Source: Halarcobacter mediterraneus (GTDB taxonomy: Bacteria > Campylobacterota > Campylobacteria > Campylobacterales > Arcobacteraceae). From it: a DNA stretch of 64,000 nucleotides. Positions 1 through 7,919 of the stretch are shown here, piece after piece. Both the position numbers and the translations under genes were made by a program. The first letter of the stretch is position 1. Every line of letters begins with the position of its first letter. The notes beneath the pieces are model-generated. The model saw only the letters and a program-made list of their open reading frames with translations, searched no databases and was not told the origin of the DNA. Location of the stretch: positions 496,001 to 560,000 of the forward strand of contig NZ_NXIE01000002.1 in NCBI RefSeq assembly GCF_004116625.1. The letters are read 5' to 3'.

Positions 1-1064
1 TTTTTATGAAGTCTTACATTATAAGTAATAATAAAAGCAAGAACTGTTATAAGAACTGCACTAAAAATTCCTAAAGATAAAGTTTGATAAAGAATTGTTA
101 AAAAATCTTCATCTATAACATCTTTATATGACCTAAAAAACCAAATTGTCATTTGAGAAAAGGGTAATAAAAATCCAAAAAAGAAAGGAAAAAAGCAAAT
201 TAAAAAAGCTAACACATTTTTATAACCTTTTAATTTTCTTTTAGCAATTGGTTTAAAATCTTTTCCACTACTTTTATATCTCTTATTTCTTCTTTGGAAA
301 CGTTCTAAAAAAATCAACATAAAAATAAATAGCATTAGCATTGAAGCTAATTTAGAAGCATCTTCAACACTTCCCATACCAAGCCAAGTTCTAAAAATAC
401 CAGTTACAAAAGTAGAAACACCATAATAATCCATCACACCAAAGTCTGCAACAGCTTCCATCACGGCTAAAATAACTCCTGCAACAATTGCAGGTCTTGA
501 AATAGGAAGAATTACTTTATAAAAAATCTGAAAATCACTTAAACCCATAGTTTTTGAAGCATCAATTATAGATGAAGATTCTGCTCTTAAATATGTTTTA
601 CAAATTAAATAAACATATGGATATAAAACTAAAGACATTACAATAATCGCACCATCTATTGACATAATATCAAAAAAGTATACTTCACTTAAATTTTTTC
701 CTAATAAATCTAAAATAAATCTAGTAACAGTTCCTGTTATATCAAACATTCCACCATAAATATAAGACATAATATAAGTAGGTATTGCAAAAGGAAGAAT
801 CAAAGCATAATGAAAAAATGCAGAACCAGTAAAACTATATAATGAAGTTATATAAGCTGTAGAAAAACCTAGAATAGATGTTATAACTGCAACTCCAAAC
901 ATAATATATAAAGAATTAAACACATATTCAAATAATACAGTGTCAACTAAATGTTGCCAATTATCACTACTTGAAAATATATTTGAGATTAATATTATTG
1001 CAGGAACAGAAATAAGTAGTGTTAAAAAAACACTACTTACTGTTAATTTATTTAAATACTTCAA
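1..1064 (-). CDS. Ferric iron ABC transporter permease (FbpB/FutB type), 3' end outside window
   Basis: Inner-membrane permease of a binding-protein-dependent Fe(III) importer. It reads open from a TTG at 1064 down to base 1 and continues off the window, so about 355 residues of a usual 530-550 are seen. Reading the minus strand gives several hydrophobic segments and the EAA-type cytoplasmic loop around 'DASKTMGLSDF...ILPISRPAI', which contacts the ATPase. The TTG was chosen because AGAGGT lies just upstream, within the end of the binding-protein gene, and no ATG fits. Only 14 bp separate it from the upstream gene, so the two are cotranscribed. The metal specificity is inferred from the neighbour. 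Confidence 0.85.
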   Translation of the reverse strand, partial: MKYLNKLTVSSVFLTLLISVPAIILISNIFSSSDNWQHLVDTVLFEYVFNSLYIMFGVAVITSILGFSTAYITSLYSFTGSAFFHYALILPFAIPTYIMSYIYGGMFDITGTVTRFILDLLGKNLSEVYFFDIMSIDGAIIVMSLVLYPYVYLICKTYLRAESSSIIDASKTMGLSDFQIFYKVILPISRPAIVAGVILAVMEAVADFGVMDYYGVSTFVTGIFRTWLGMGSVEDASKLASMLMLFIFMLIFLERFQRRNKRYKSSGKDFKPIAKRKLKGYKNVLAFLICFFPFFFGFLLPFSQMTIWFFRSYKDVIDEDFLTILYQTLSLGIFSAVLITVLAFIITYNVRLHK

Positions 1065-1078
1065 TTATTGTAAGACCT

Positions 1079-2086
1079 CTATCTCCAACCAGCTTTGTCA
1101 AAGATTTTTACAGCTTTTGCATTATTTTTTCCTAAAGTATTAATTGAAATTGAGTCATCACTAAATGTTCCCCAAGAAGAAACAACATCATTTTTCTTAA
1201 CACCTTTTGTAACTGGATATTCAAAATTACTGTTTGCAAATAAATCTTGTGCTTCAGGACTAGCTAAAAACTCTATAAATTTAATCGCATTTTCTTTGTT
1301 TGGAGCATATTTTGCAACTCCAGCACCACTCACATTAATATGTGTGCCACCATTCTCAAATTTAGGGAAAATGATTTTCACTTTCTCAACAGCTTCTGAC
1401 TCTGATAAATCTTTATTACCTACCATTTTACCAACATAATATGTATTTGCAATTGCAATTTTTCCCAGTCCATTTGCTACAGCTTTTACTTGATACCTAT
1501 CATTACCTTTTGGTCTTCTTGCCATATTTGCAACAACACCCTTTGCCCATTTAAGAGCATATTCTTCTCCATGATGAGCAATTACTGCTGCAAGTAAAGA
1601 TTGATTATAAACATGACTTGATGATCTTACCATAACCATTCCTTTAAATTCTGGATTAGCTAACTGTTCGTAAGTAATTAGTTTTTCTTCTAATTTACTA
1701 TCTTTTGGTACTATAAAAGCCCTAACTCTTTTTGTAAGAGCAAACCATTTATTTTCTTCATCTCTTAATTTTGTAGGAATATTTTCAATTAAATATTTTG
1801 AATCAATTGATTGCAATAAATCTTTTTCTTTTGCTTGATATAGTCTTCCAGCATCAACTGTTATTAATACATCAGCAGGTGAATTTTTACCTTCACTTTC
1901 TAACCTTTTTATTAAAGCGTTTGCATCAGCTTTTACAACATTTACTTTAATTCCCGTTTTATCTTCAAACATTTTAAAAAGTTGTTTATCTGTATCATAA
2001 TGTCTATGAGAATATACATTTACCTCATTATTTGCATATAGTGTACTCATTAAAACTAAACTAGCTAAAAACAATTTTTTTAACAT
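1079..2086 (-). CDS. Fe(III) ABC transporter periplasmic substrate-binding protein (FbpA/FutA family)
   Basis: Periplasmic ferric-ion receptor that delivers iron to the permease encoded just downstream. Residues 1-18 form a signal peptide ending at LYA-NN. The mature part begins with the family pattern VNVYSHRHYDTD. The adjacent tyrosines 216-217 (NTYYVGKM) are the expected iron ligands. Its 335 residues are normal for the family. An AAGGAT Shine-Dalgarno sits before the ATG. A Fur-box-like palindrome upstream suggests repression by Fe-Fur. Other class II metal-binding proteins look alike, so iron is an inference from the tyrosine pair and overall similarity. Confidence 0.9.
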   Translation of the reverse strand: MLKKLFLASLVLMSTLYANNEVNVYSHRHYDTDKQLFKMFEDKTGIKVNVVKADANALIKRLESEGKNSPADVLITVDAGRLYQAKEKDLLQSIDSKYLIENIPTKLRDEENKWFALTKRVRAFIVPKDSKLEEKLITYEQLANPEFKGMVMVRSSSHVYNQSLLAAVIAHHGEEYALKWAKGVVANMARRPKGNDRYQVKAVANGLGKIAIANTYYVGKMVGNKDLSESEAVEKVKIIFPKFENGGTHINVSGAGVAKYAPNKENAIKFIEFLASPEAQDLFANSNFEYPVTKGVKKNDVVSSWGTFSDDSISINTLGKNNAKAVKIFDKAGWR

Positions 2087-2101
2087 ATATATCCTTTTTG
2101 T

Positions 2102-2122
2102 TATTGATAATAATTATTCAAA
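2102..2122. promoter_or_regulatory. Fur-box-like operator
   Basis: The palindrome TTGATAATAATTATTCAA lies 16 bp before the start codon of the iron-binding-protein gene and resembles the classical GATAATGATAATCATTATC Fur box. Its position at the likely promoter fits iron-dependent repression. AT-rich DNA gives such palindromes by chance, and campylobacterial Fur sites vary. Confidence 0.5.
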
Positions 2123-2189
2123 TAGTATAAAAAAGTCTCTTAGTTTAGCCTTACAATTTTAAGCTTATTAATTATTATAAAGACATAAA

Positions 2190-2224
2190 AAAAGGGGAAG
2201 AAGTATTATACTTCTTCCCCTTTT
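2190..2224 (-). terminator. Rho-independent terminator of rpsF-ssb-rpsR
   Basis: A perfect 16-bp stem (AAAAGGGGAAGAAGTA with its complement) and a 3-base loop end in a T-run when read leftward. It lies about 20 bp after the rpsR stop codon. The stem is symmetric enough to act on the other strand too. Confidence 0.85.
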
Positions 2225-2244
2225 AAAAATAAGATACTTAAAAC

Positions 2245-2502
2245 TTATTTTGCGTATGCTGCGTCAGTTACATCTTGAGTATTTACAATATAAGGAACTA
2301 AAGCCATATGTCTAGCTCTTTTAATTGCTTTCTCAACCATTTCTTGAGAGTTCTTAGAGTTACCAGTAAGTCTTCTTGGCATAATTTTTCCTCTTTCACT
2401 CATTGAAATTTTTAATAAGTCTGTATTTTTATAATCAATGAAATCAATTTTCATTTCAGTATATTTACAATATTTTTTTCCGTATTTTCTTTTTTCAGCC
2501 AT
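2245..2502 (-). CDS. rpsR: 30S ribosomal protein bS18
   Basis: Small-subunit ribosomal protein, 85 residues, which binds the platform next to bS6. It shows the bS18 core '[25 protein letters not shown]' followed by a basic helix with [11 protein letters not shown]. It is the last gene of rpsF-ssb-rpsR, a conserved bacterial order, 15 bp after ssb. An AAGGAT Shine-Dalgarno precedes the ATG and a strong terminator follows. Nothing is unusual. Confidence 0.97.
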   Translation of the reverse strand: MAEKRKYGKKYCKYTEMKIDFIDYKNTDLLKISMSERGKIMPRRLTGNSKNSQEMVEKAIKRARHMALVPYIVNTQDVTDAAYAK

Positions 2503-2517
2503 TTTCTATCCTTATTC

Positions 2518-3051
2518 CTAGAATGGTATTTCATCATCATCGATGTCAATTTCAGGTATATTTTGTTCAGGCGCAGTTTGTTTTGGAGCCTGATTATTCA
2601 TACCACCATTATAATTGTTTTGAGGTGCTTGTTGATTATAGTTACTTTGTTGTGGTTGGCTATAATTATTATTTTGATTATATCCACCTTGATTATTATC
2701 ATAAGATCCAGAATTTTGAGAATCTGATTTAGAATCTAACATTTTCATAGAATCAACTCTTAAAGCATGTTTGCTTCTATTTGTACCATCTTGAGCAGTC
2801 CACTGTTCAAAGACTAACCTTCCCTCAAGTAAAACCTTAGAACCTTTTCTTAAGTATTGATTAGCAACTTCAGCAGATCTACCAAAGATATTAAAATCTA
2901 AAAAACAAACCTCATCTTTTTGCTCTCCAGTTTGAGTTTTATACCTATGACTTGTAGCAATTGCACCTTTTGCAAGAGCTGCTCCATTTGGCATATATCT
3001 TAATTCTATATCTCTAGTTAAATTTCCAACCATTACTACTTTATTATACAT
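2518..3051 (-). CDS. ssb: Single-stranded DNA-binding protein SSB
   Basis: Homotetrameric single-strand DNA binder used in replication, repair and recombination. Residues 1 to about 108 are the OB fold, starting MYNKVVMVGNLTRDIELRYMPNG. Residues about 110-165 are a disordered linker rich in Asn, Gln, Gly and Tyr. The C-terminal tip DIDDDEIPF is the acidic peptide that recruits partner proteins. The length of 177 is typical. Its place between rpsF and rpsR is the classical arrangement. Confidence 0.98.
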   Translation of the reverse strand: MYNKVVMVGNLTRDIELRYMPNGAALAKGAIATSHRYKTQTGEQKDEVCFLDFNIFGRSAEVANQYLRKGSKVLLEGRLVFEQWTAQDGTNRSKHALRVDSMKMLDSKSDSQNSGSYDNNQGGYNQNNNYSQPQQSNYNQQAPQNNYNGGMNNQAPKQTAPEQNIPEIDIDDDEIPF

Positions 3052-3076
3052 AAGATGTTCCTATTATTTTTTACAA

Positions 3077-3430
3077 TTAGTTAGCTTTTTTTGCTGCCTC
3101 ATCACTCATTTTAGTCCATGCAGTGATTTCTTTTTTATTTTCATATTTAATGAAAATGAATCTAATAATATTTTCATTAATTCTATAGTTTCTTTCAATC
3201 TCTTTGATTGCTGCTGGTTCAATTTTGAAGTATACTACATAATAGTAACCTCTTTTATTTTTTTCAATCTCATATGCTAGTTGTCTAGAACCCATATCGT
3301 CACAAGCAACGATTTCTCCACCATTTTTTTCTATGATTGCTTTTAAAGCATCAATTTGTGCTACTGTTTCTTCTTCTGTAAGAGTAGGCTTAACAATAAA
3401 CATTGTTTCATAATGTTTTAATTTTGACAT
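3077..3430 (-). CDS. rpsF: 30S ribosomal protein bS6
   Basis: Small-subunit protein bS6, 117 residues, the heterodimer partner of bS18. It shows the family start '[17 protein letters not shown]' and the strand '[32 protein letters not shown]'. It is the first gene of the rpsF-ssb-rpsR operon. A GGAGAT Shine-Dalgarno precedes the ATG. It has the short alanine- and lysine-rich C-terminus common in campylobacterial bS6. Confidence 0.97.
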   Translation of the reverse strand: MSKLKHYETMFIVKPTLTEEETVAQIDALKAIIEKNGGEIVACDDMGSRQLAYEIEKNKRGYYYVVYFKIEPAAIKEIERNYRINENIIRFIFIKYENKKEITAWTKMSDEAAKKAN

Positions 3431-3504
3431 TTGGTAATCTCCTTATAGTTTATGCCGGTATCTTTACAAATATCAGCAAGGATTTTTTTGTAAAGTTGCT
3501 GATT

Positions 3505-4485
3505 TTATCTAATTAAAACTGAAATTTTTCTAAGACAAGCTTGTAAATATAGATTTGTATTATCAATTTTTGAAGTTTTTAACTCTAATTCAATTTCTAA
3601 AAGATAATTTAAAATCTCTAAAAAAAGTTCAGGTTTTATATTTATTGCGAGTCTAGTTTTCTTTTCCCATACATTTTTAGGAGGAATAAAACCTAAAATT
3701 TCTTTAGGATTAGGGCTTCCATAAATTCTAGCATAAGAGCTAATCATAAATAATTGCTGAACAAAAGAAGTAACTTGTGTTAATAAATAGATTTCATTCA
3801 TTCCTTCTTCTAAAAGTAATTCTAAATCAGAACTAATATCTTGTGCTGATAATAAATTGTGTAAGAAGTCTTCAAAATTTACTACACCTATTCCAAAACA
3901 ATGAATATTAATTTTATCTGTAGTAATTTTTTCATTTAAGATTGCTAATTTACTTAAATCATTTACACATAAACTTAAATCTTGTCTATGCATAAAATAT
4001 AAATGATTCAAAGCTGACATCTCATAATTTAAATTTAAAGCTCTTGCTTGATTTTCTATTAGTTTTACCGCTTCACTAGGGAAAGGAGAAAAGAATCTAA
4101 CACTTGCAGCATTTAATTTTGCAGTAAAATATCCTGCCATTGCTTTAAAATCACTATCACCTACACAAGAAAATATTACTTTTGAATCAGGATTTGTAGT
4201 ACAAGCTTCAATTAGTTCAGTTACTTCTTTTTTAGGAAGTTTTTTTTCAAGTTTTATTATTAATATATTATTTGAGGCAAATAAAGAAGATTGTAATAGT
4301 TTATTTTTTGCATATTTAAAATTATAATCATCAAAATATAGTTTTTCTATTTCATCTTTGGAACCTAGTTTATTAGAAACAAGATTAGTATAATAATCAA
4401 TTAAAAAATTTGATTGCCCATAAAACATATAAGCATTAAAAATTATATTTTGATTTAGTTTATTGTCAAATTCATTTTTGTACAT
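3505..4485 (-). CDS. holA: DNA polymerase III delta subunit
   Basis: Clamp-loader delta subunit, which opens the beta sliding clamp. The 326-residue protein begins MYKNEFDNKLNQNIIFNAYMFYGQSNFLIDYY, the campylobacterial HolA start, with a degenerate AAA+ domain lacking a P-loop. 'VIFSCVGDSDFKAMAGYF' and the C-terminal helical collar fit the family. It lies upstream of rpsF on the same strand, as in related genomes. Overall identity to enterobacterial HolA is expected to be low. Confidence 0.85.
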   Translation of the reverse strand: MYKNEFDNKLNQNIIFNAYMFYGQSNFLIDYYTNLVSNKLGSKDEIEKLYFDDYNFKYAKNKLLQSSLFASNNILIIKLEKKLPKKEVTELIEACTTNPDSKVIFSCVGDSDFKAMAGYFTAKLNAASVRFFSPFPSEAVKLIENQARALNLNYEMSALNHLYFMHRQDLSLCVNDLSKLAILNEKITTDKINIHCFGIGVVNFEDFLHNLLSAQDISSDLELLLEEGMNEIYLLTQVTSFVQQLFMISSYARIYGSPNPKEILGFIPPKNVWEKKTRLAINIKPELFLEILNYLLEIELELKTSKIDNTNLYLQACLRKISVLIR

Positions 4486-4523
4486 TGTGCAATTTTAACC
4501 AAAAAATGCTTTTTTTGTACTTT

Positions 4524-4898
4524 TTATTTATCAAGAAGAATTTCAGCTTGATTTCTAACTTTTTTATTTAAAAACTTTTCTTCTCTTTTAGAAAACTCTT
4601 TATCATCTTTTTTTATTTTTTTATTTTTATTTTTCACTTCCTTTACTTCTTCTTTTTTAAATAAGCTTAGAAGCAAAAATACTGAACTTGTGATACAAAA
4701 TAAAATAAATATCCATTTTAAAGGTAAAATATAATCTAAATAATCTATTTGTTCTTTCAATTTTAAATATTCAACAATATCACTATAAATAAACTGTGAA
4801 AATAAAGCAGAAAAAAGTAAAAGGGATACAAGAGTAACTCTTTTTCTAAATTTATAAAGTAAAGACCAAAATACTATAGATTTTATTTGTTTAAACAT
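4524..4898 (-). CDS. Small membrane protein of unknown function
   Basis: A 124-residue protein I do not recognise. Two hydrophobic segments (about 24-43 and 62-82) are predicted to span the inner membrane, followed by a lysine- and glutamate-rich cytoplasmic tail (about 85-124). It lies in the leftward run between rnr and holA, 12 bp after the next small gene, so it is probably cotranscribed. The composition matches the neighbours, so there is no sign of transfer. Confidence 0.65.
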   Translation of the reverse strand: MFKQIKSIVFWSLLYKFRKRVTLVSLLLFSALFSQFIYSDIVEYLKLKEQIDYLDYILPLKWIFILFCITSSVFLLLSLFKKEEVKEVKNKNKKIKKDDKEFSKREEKFLNKKVRNQAEILLDK

Positions 4899-4910
4899 CT
4901 TTTTCTACTT

Positions 4911-5219
4911 TTATATTAAAAAGTCTAAACCTAAAAAAGCTAAAGCAGCAACTAGAGTTTTATTTTTTAAACTATCAATAACTTTTTTCTTTTCATTCGA
5001 AATTAATATTTCCAACTCTTCATCTGTATAATCTTCAATTGATTTTTGTCGAAGTGCTAATTCAGCTTTTAAGTTTAATAGAGCTTTTTTTTGTATTTTT
5101 AAATCAATCTTATCTTTTAATTTTTCATTTTGAATTCTTGCAAAATCAAAAGACTTACTATATTGTTCTTTTGCGATATTTATTGCACCACTTGTTTTTT
5201 CTTTAAATTTAGAAATCAT
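4911..5219 (-). CDS. Small conserved-looking protein of unknown function
   Basis: A 102-residue protein I do not recognise. Residues 1-80 are a charged helical stretch likely to form a coiled coil. Residues about 86-102 (NKTLVAALAFLGLDFLI) are hydrophobic and could be a C-terminal membrane anchor. It starts 18 bp after the rnr stop with a GGAG-type Shine-Dalgarno and precedes another small membrane protein, which suggests the two act together. Confidence 0.6.
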   Translation of the reverse strand: MISKFKEKTSGAINIAKEQYSKSFDFARIQNEKLKDKIDLKIQKKALLNLKAELALRQKSIEDYTDEELEILISNEKKKVIDSLKNKTLVAALAFLGLDFLI

Positions 5220-5237
5220 TTTTTATTCTCCTAAAAC

Positions 5238-7091
5238 TTAATACTTTAATGATCCTACAACTCTTTTTGTAATTATATCACTTGACTTTATTATAACTTT
5301 TTGTTTAGAAAATAATACTTGCCCTTTGTAATTATCTAAATATATTTTCATTCCAGGTACCGTTCCATAAGCTACACAAATACCTTTTTCATCATCAGTA
5401 ACTTTAACTTTTATTTCAGCACCAATATTTTTTTCTGCCCACCTTGCATATTTTCTATCTTCAAAATCCCAAACCATTTGATCAATTTTTCTTTCTTGAG
5501 TAGAAATATGCTCACAAATTTCATCTATATTCTTAGGAGTTTTTTTAGTTTTAAGCATACGATGTAAAACTAAATCAGAATATCTTCTAATAGGACTTGT
5601 AAAGTGAGAATAAGAAGAAAAACCCAAACCAAAATGCCCTAAATTTTTTGATGAGTATTTAGCTTGAGTTTGAGCATGAATAATTAACTCATCTATTTCA
5701 TCTTTTATAACAGAGTGTTTTGCTTTTTGTTGAATATGAATTATTGTATCGTGAACATCATTTTGTAGTTTTGCTTTTATTCCTAAAGCATTCACATCAT
5801 CAACTAACTTTGAAATAGCCTTAAAAGGTGGTTCTTCATGTATCCTAAAGATACCTACAGTATTAATTTTTTTGCTTGCTTCAATATTTGCTAAAAGCAT
5901 ACACTCTTCAACTAATTGGTGAGAAGCTGAAGATGTTTCAATATCGATACCTTCAAGTTCATTCTGCCTATTTAATTTTAATCTATATTCTACACTTCTA
6001 AAGTCGTAACCTTTTTTAAGTCTTTCTTTTCTAAAAGATTTTGTAACTTCATATAAAGAAATTAAAGTATCAAAAATTTCTTTTTCTTCTTGGGTATATG
6101 TATCAAATTGTTTTTCTAAGACTCTATCAATTCTTCCATATGAGAATTTCCTTCTTGATTTTATAATCGCTTCAAAAACTTCTGATTTTAAAACTGCTTT
6201 ATTTTCAATATCTAAATAGATTTTAAATACATAAGAGTATCTTTCTACGCCTTCTTTTAAAGAACACATATCTTCACTAAGTTCATTTGGAAGCATTGGT
6301 AAAACTTTTCCAGGAAGATAGGCTGATGTACTTTTTAAAAAAGCTAGTTTATCAAGTTCACTTCCTTCTTTTACAAAATAAGAAACATCTGCAATAGCCA
6401 CATAAAGAATTTCCTCTTTTTCATCATAATATATAGCATCATCATGATCTTTTGCACTTGCTGGGTCAATTGTTGTAAAAGATAAATGAGTTAAATCGAC
6501 TCTTTCATTTTCATCATTCATTTTAGCTTCGACATTTAGTGGTTTTTGAAGCCTAAACTCTTCATTATATAAATATAAAGATATTTGCTCATCAATTTTA
6601 GCATCAGTTATATTCCCAAGTTTTTTTATTACTTCAAAACTTTTATCATCTAAAAGTAAAACATCATTTTCATTTGCACTTATCTCTTTTTTTATTTGAA
6701 GTTCAATATTCTCTTTTAAGGTATAAAACTTATTATCTCTTTTATAAATTAAAATCTCTTTTCTTTTCCCTTCTAAAACTCTTATCACTTTTGCTTTTGT
6801 TTTACTTCTAGGATTAAATACTCTTTTTACTAAAACCAAATCATTATCATAAGCTCCAGCTAAGTGTTCAAAATCAATTTTCACATCTTTATATTCATTT
6901 GACAAATCTTTTAAAATAGCACTTGATTTATTTATTTTTACAACTGCAATTTTATATTTTGAATTAATTTCATATTTACCATCAATTCTAATAATTATAT
7001 TTTCTGTTACAAACTCTTCTAAAGCCTTTTCTTCGTCTTTTGAAAAATTATTATTTCCTTTTGCAATTTTTGTAAAAATTTTCTTTAGCAA
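5238..7091 (-). CDS. rnr: Ribonuclease R (RNase II/VacB family 3'-5' exoribonuclease)
   Basis: Processive 3'-5' exoribonuclease for structured RNA. Cold-shock-like domains fill the N-terminal third. The RNB domain shows the catalytic motif TIDPASAKDHDDA with metal-binding aspartates near 209, 215, 217 and 218. An S1 domain closes the protein (about 545-617). Its 617 residues make it shorter than E. coli RNase R (813), as usual in Campylobacterota. The start is a TTG with AAAGG eight bases upstream. Confidence 0.92.
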   Translation of the reverse strand: MLKKIFTKIAKGNNNFSKDEEKALEEFVTENIIIRIDGKYEINSKYKIAVVKINKSSAILKDLSNEYKDVKIDFEHLAGAYDNDLVLVKRVFNPRSKTKAKVIRVLEGKRKEILIYKRDNKFYTLKENIELQIKKEISANENDVLLLDDKSFEVIKKLGNITDAKIDEQISLYLYNEEFRLQKPLNVEAKMNDENERVDLTHLSFTTIDPASAKDHDDAIYYDEKEEILYVAIADVSYFVKEGSELDKLAFLKSTSAYLPGKVLPMLPNELSEDMCSLKEGVERYSYVFKIYLDIENKAVLKSEVFEAIIKSRRKFSYGRIDRVLEKQFDTYTQEEKEIFDTLISLYEVTKSFRKERLKKGYDFRSVEYRLKLNRQNELEGIDIETSSASHQLVEECMLLANIEASKKINTVGIFRIHEEPPFKAISKLVDDVNALGIKAKLQNDVHDTIIHIQQKAKHSVIKDEIDELIIHAQTQAKYSSKNLGHFGLGFSSYSHFTSPIRRYSDLVLHRMLKTKKTPKNIDEICEHISTQERKIDQMVWDFEDRKYARWAEKNIGAEIKVKVTDDEKGICVAYGTVPGMKIYLDNYKGQVLFSKQKVIIKSSDIITKRVVGSLKY

Positions 7092-7157
7092 AATTAAACC
7101 TTTATTATATTTTTGATATATTTTTAAGATTAAAAAAAATCTTAAGGACTTTGTCCA

Positions 7158-7910
7158 ATGAACAAAATAATTATTACCTTAATCTTCTTAGTAAGTTCTC
7201 TTTTTGCAAATAGTATCAAACCTACCCTTATATTCTATTGTGGAATAACAATGATAAAACCAATAAAAGAAATGGCAAAAATTATCGAAGATAAATATAA
7301 CTGCAAAATTAAAATTTCACAAGGTAGTTCAAAAGATTTATATAATGCTTTAAAATATTCAAAAAAAGGTGATTTATACCTTCCAGGAAGTGACTCTTAC
7401 ATAAAAAATAATCTAAAAGATGGATATATAATAAAATCTGTTGAAATCGGTTATAACAAAGCTGCTATTTTTGTAAGAAAAGATATTTCAAAAGAAATAA
7501 AAGGCTTAGAAGATTTCATAAATAATAAGTATTCAACAATATTATGTGATTCAAAATCAGGAAGTATAGGAAGAGAAACAAAAAAAATATTAAGCTCCTT
7601 TAAAAATGAAGAGTTTTATTACAAAGCTTATGATAATAGTGTTGAAATTGAGACTGATTCAAGAAACCTTAATAAAGCTTTAGTTGAAAAAAGAGCAGAC
7701 TTAACTATAAATTGGAGAGCTACTTTTTTTTGGAAAGAAAATAATTCTTATCTAAATATAATTGAAATTGATGAAAAATATGCAAAGAAAAAGAAACTTG
7801 AATTATCATTATTATCTTTTTCTAAAAATAAAGAAATTGCAGCAGCCTTTCTAGACCTTGCAGAATCAAAAAAAGGTCAAGAGATAATGAAAAAATACGG
7901 TTTTTTATAG
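7158..7910 (+). CDS. Periplasmic substrate-binding protein (ModA/PstS-like), probable sensor partner
   Basis: Exported class II solute-binding protein of 250 residues, with a signal peptide at 1-18 (ending LFA-NS). The pattern 'LIFYCGITMIKPIKEMAKIIEDKYNCKIKISQGSSKDLYNAL' is that of molybdate- and phosphate-type binding proteins. No permease or ATPase gene is nearby. A membrane histidine kinase follows after 9 bp. That context suggests the protein reports ligand to the kinase rather than feeding an importer. The ligand cannot be told from sequence. Confidence 0.75.
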   Translation: MNKIIITLIFLVSSLFANSIKPTLIFYCGITMIKPIKEMAKIIEDKYNCKIKISQGSSKDLYNALKYSKKGDLYLPGSDSYIKNNLKDGYIIKSVEIGYNKAAIFVRKDISKEIKGLEDFINNKYSTILCDSKSGSIGRETKKILSSFKNEEFYYKAYDNSVEIETDSRNLNKALVEKRADLTINWRATFFWKENNSYLNIIEIDEKYAKKKKLELSLLSFSKNKEIAAAFLDLAESKKGQEIMKKYGFL

Positions 7911-7919
7911 GATTTTACA

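Noticed and set aside
1095-1439. Plus-strand frames opposite fbpA-like, ssb, nhaA, murC, flgK and other genes
   Set aside because: Antisense shadows of clear genes without ribosome sites or family similarity.
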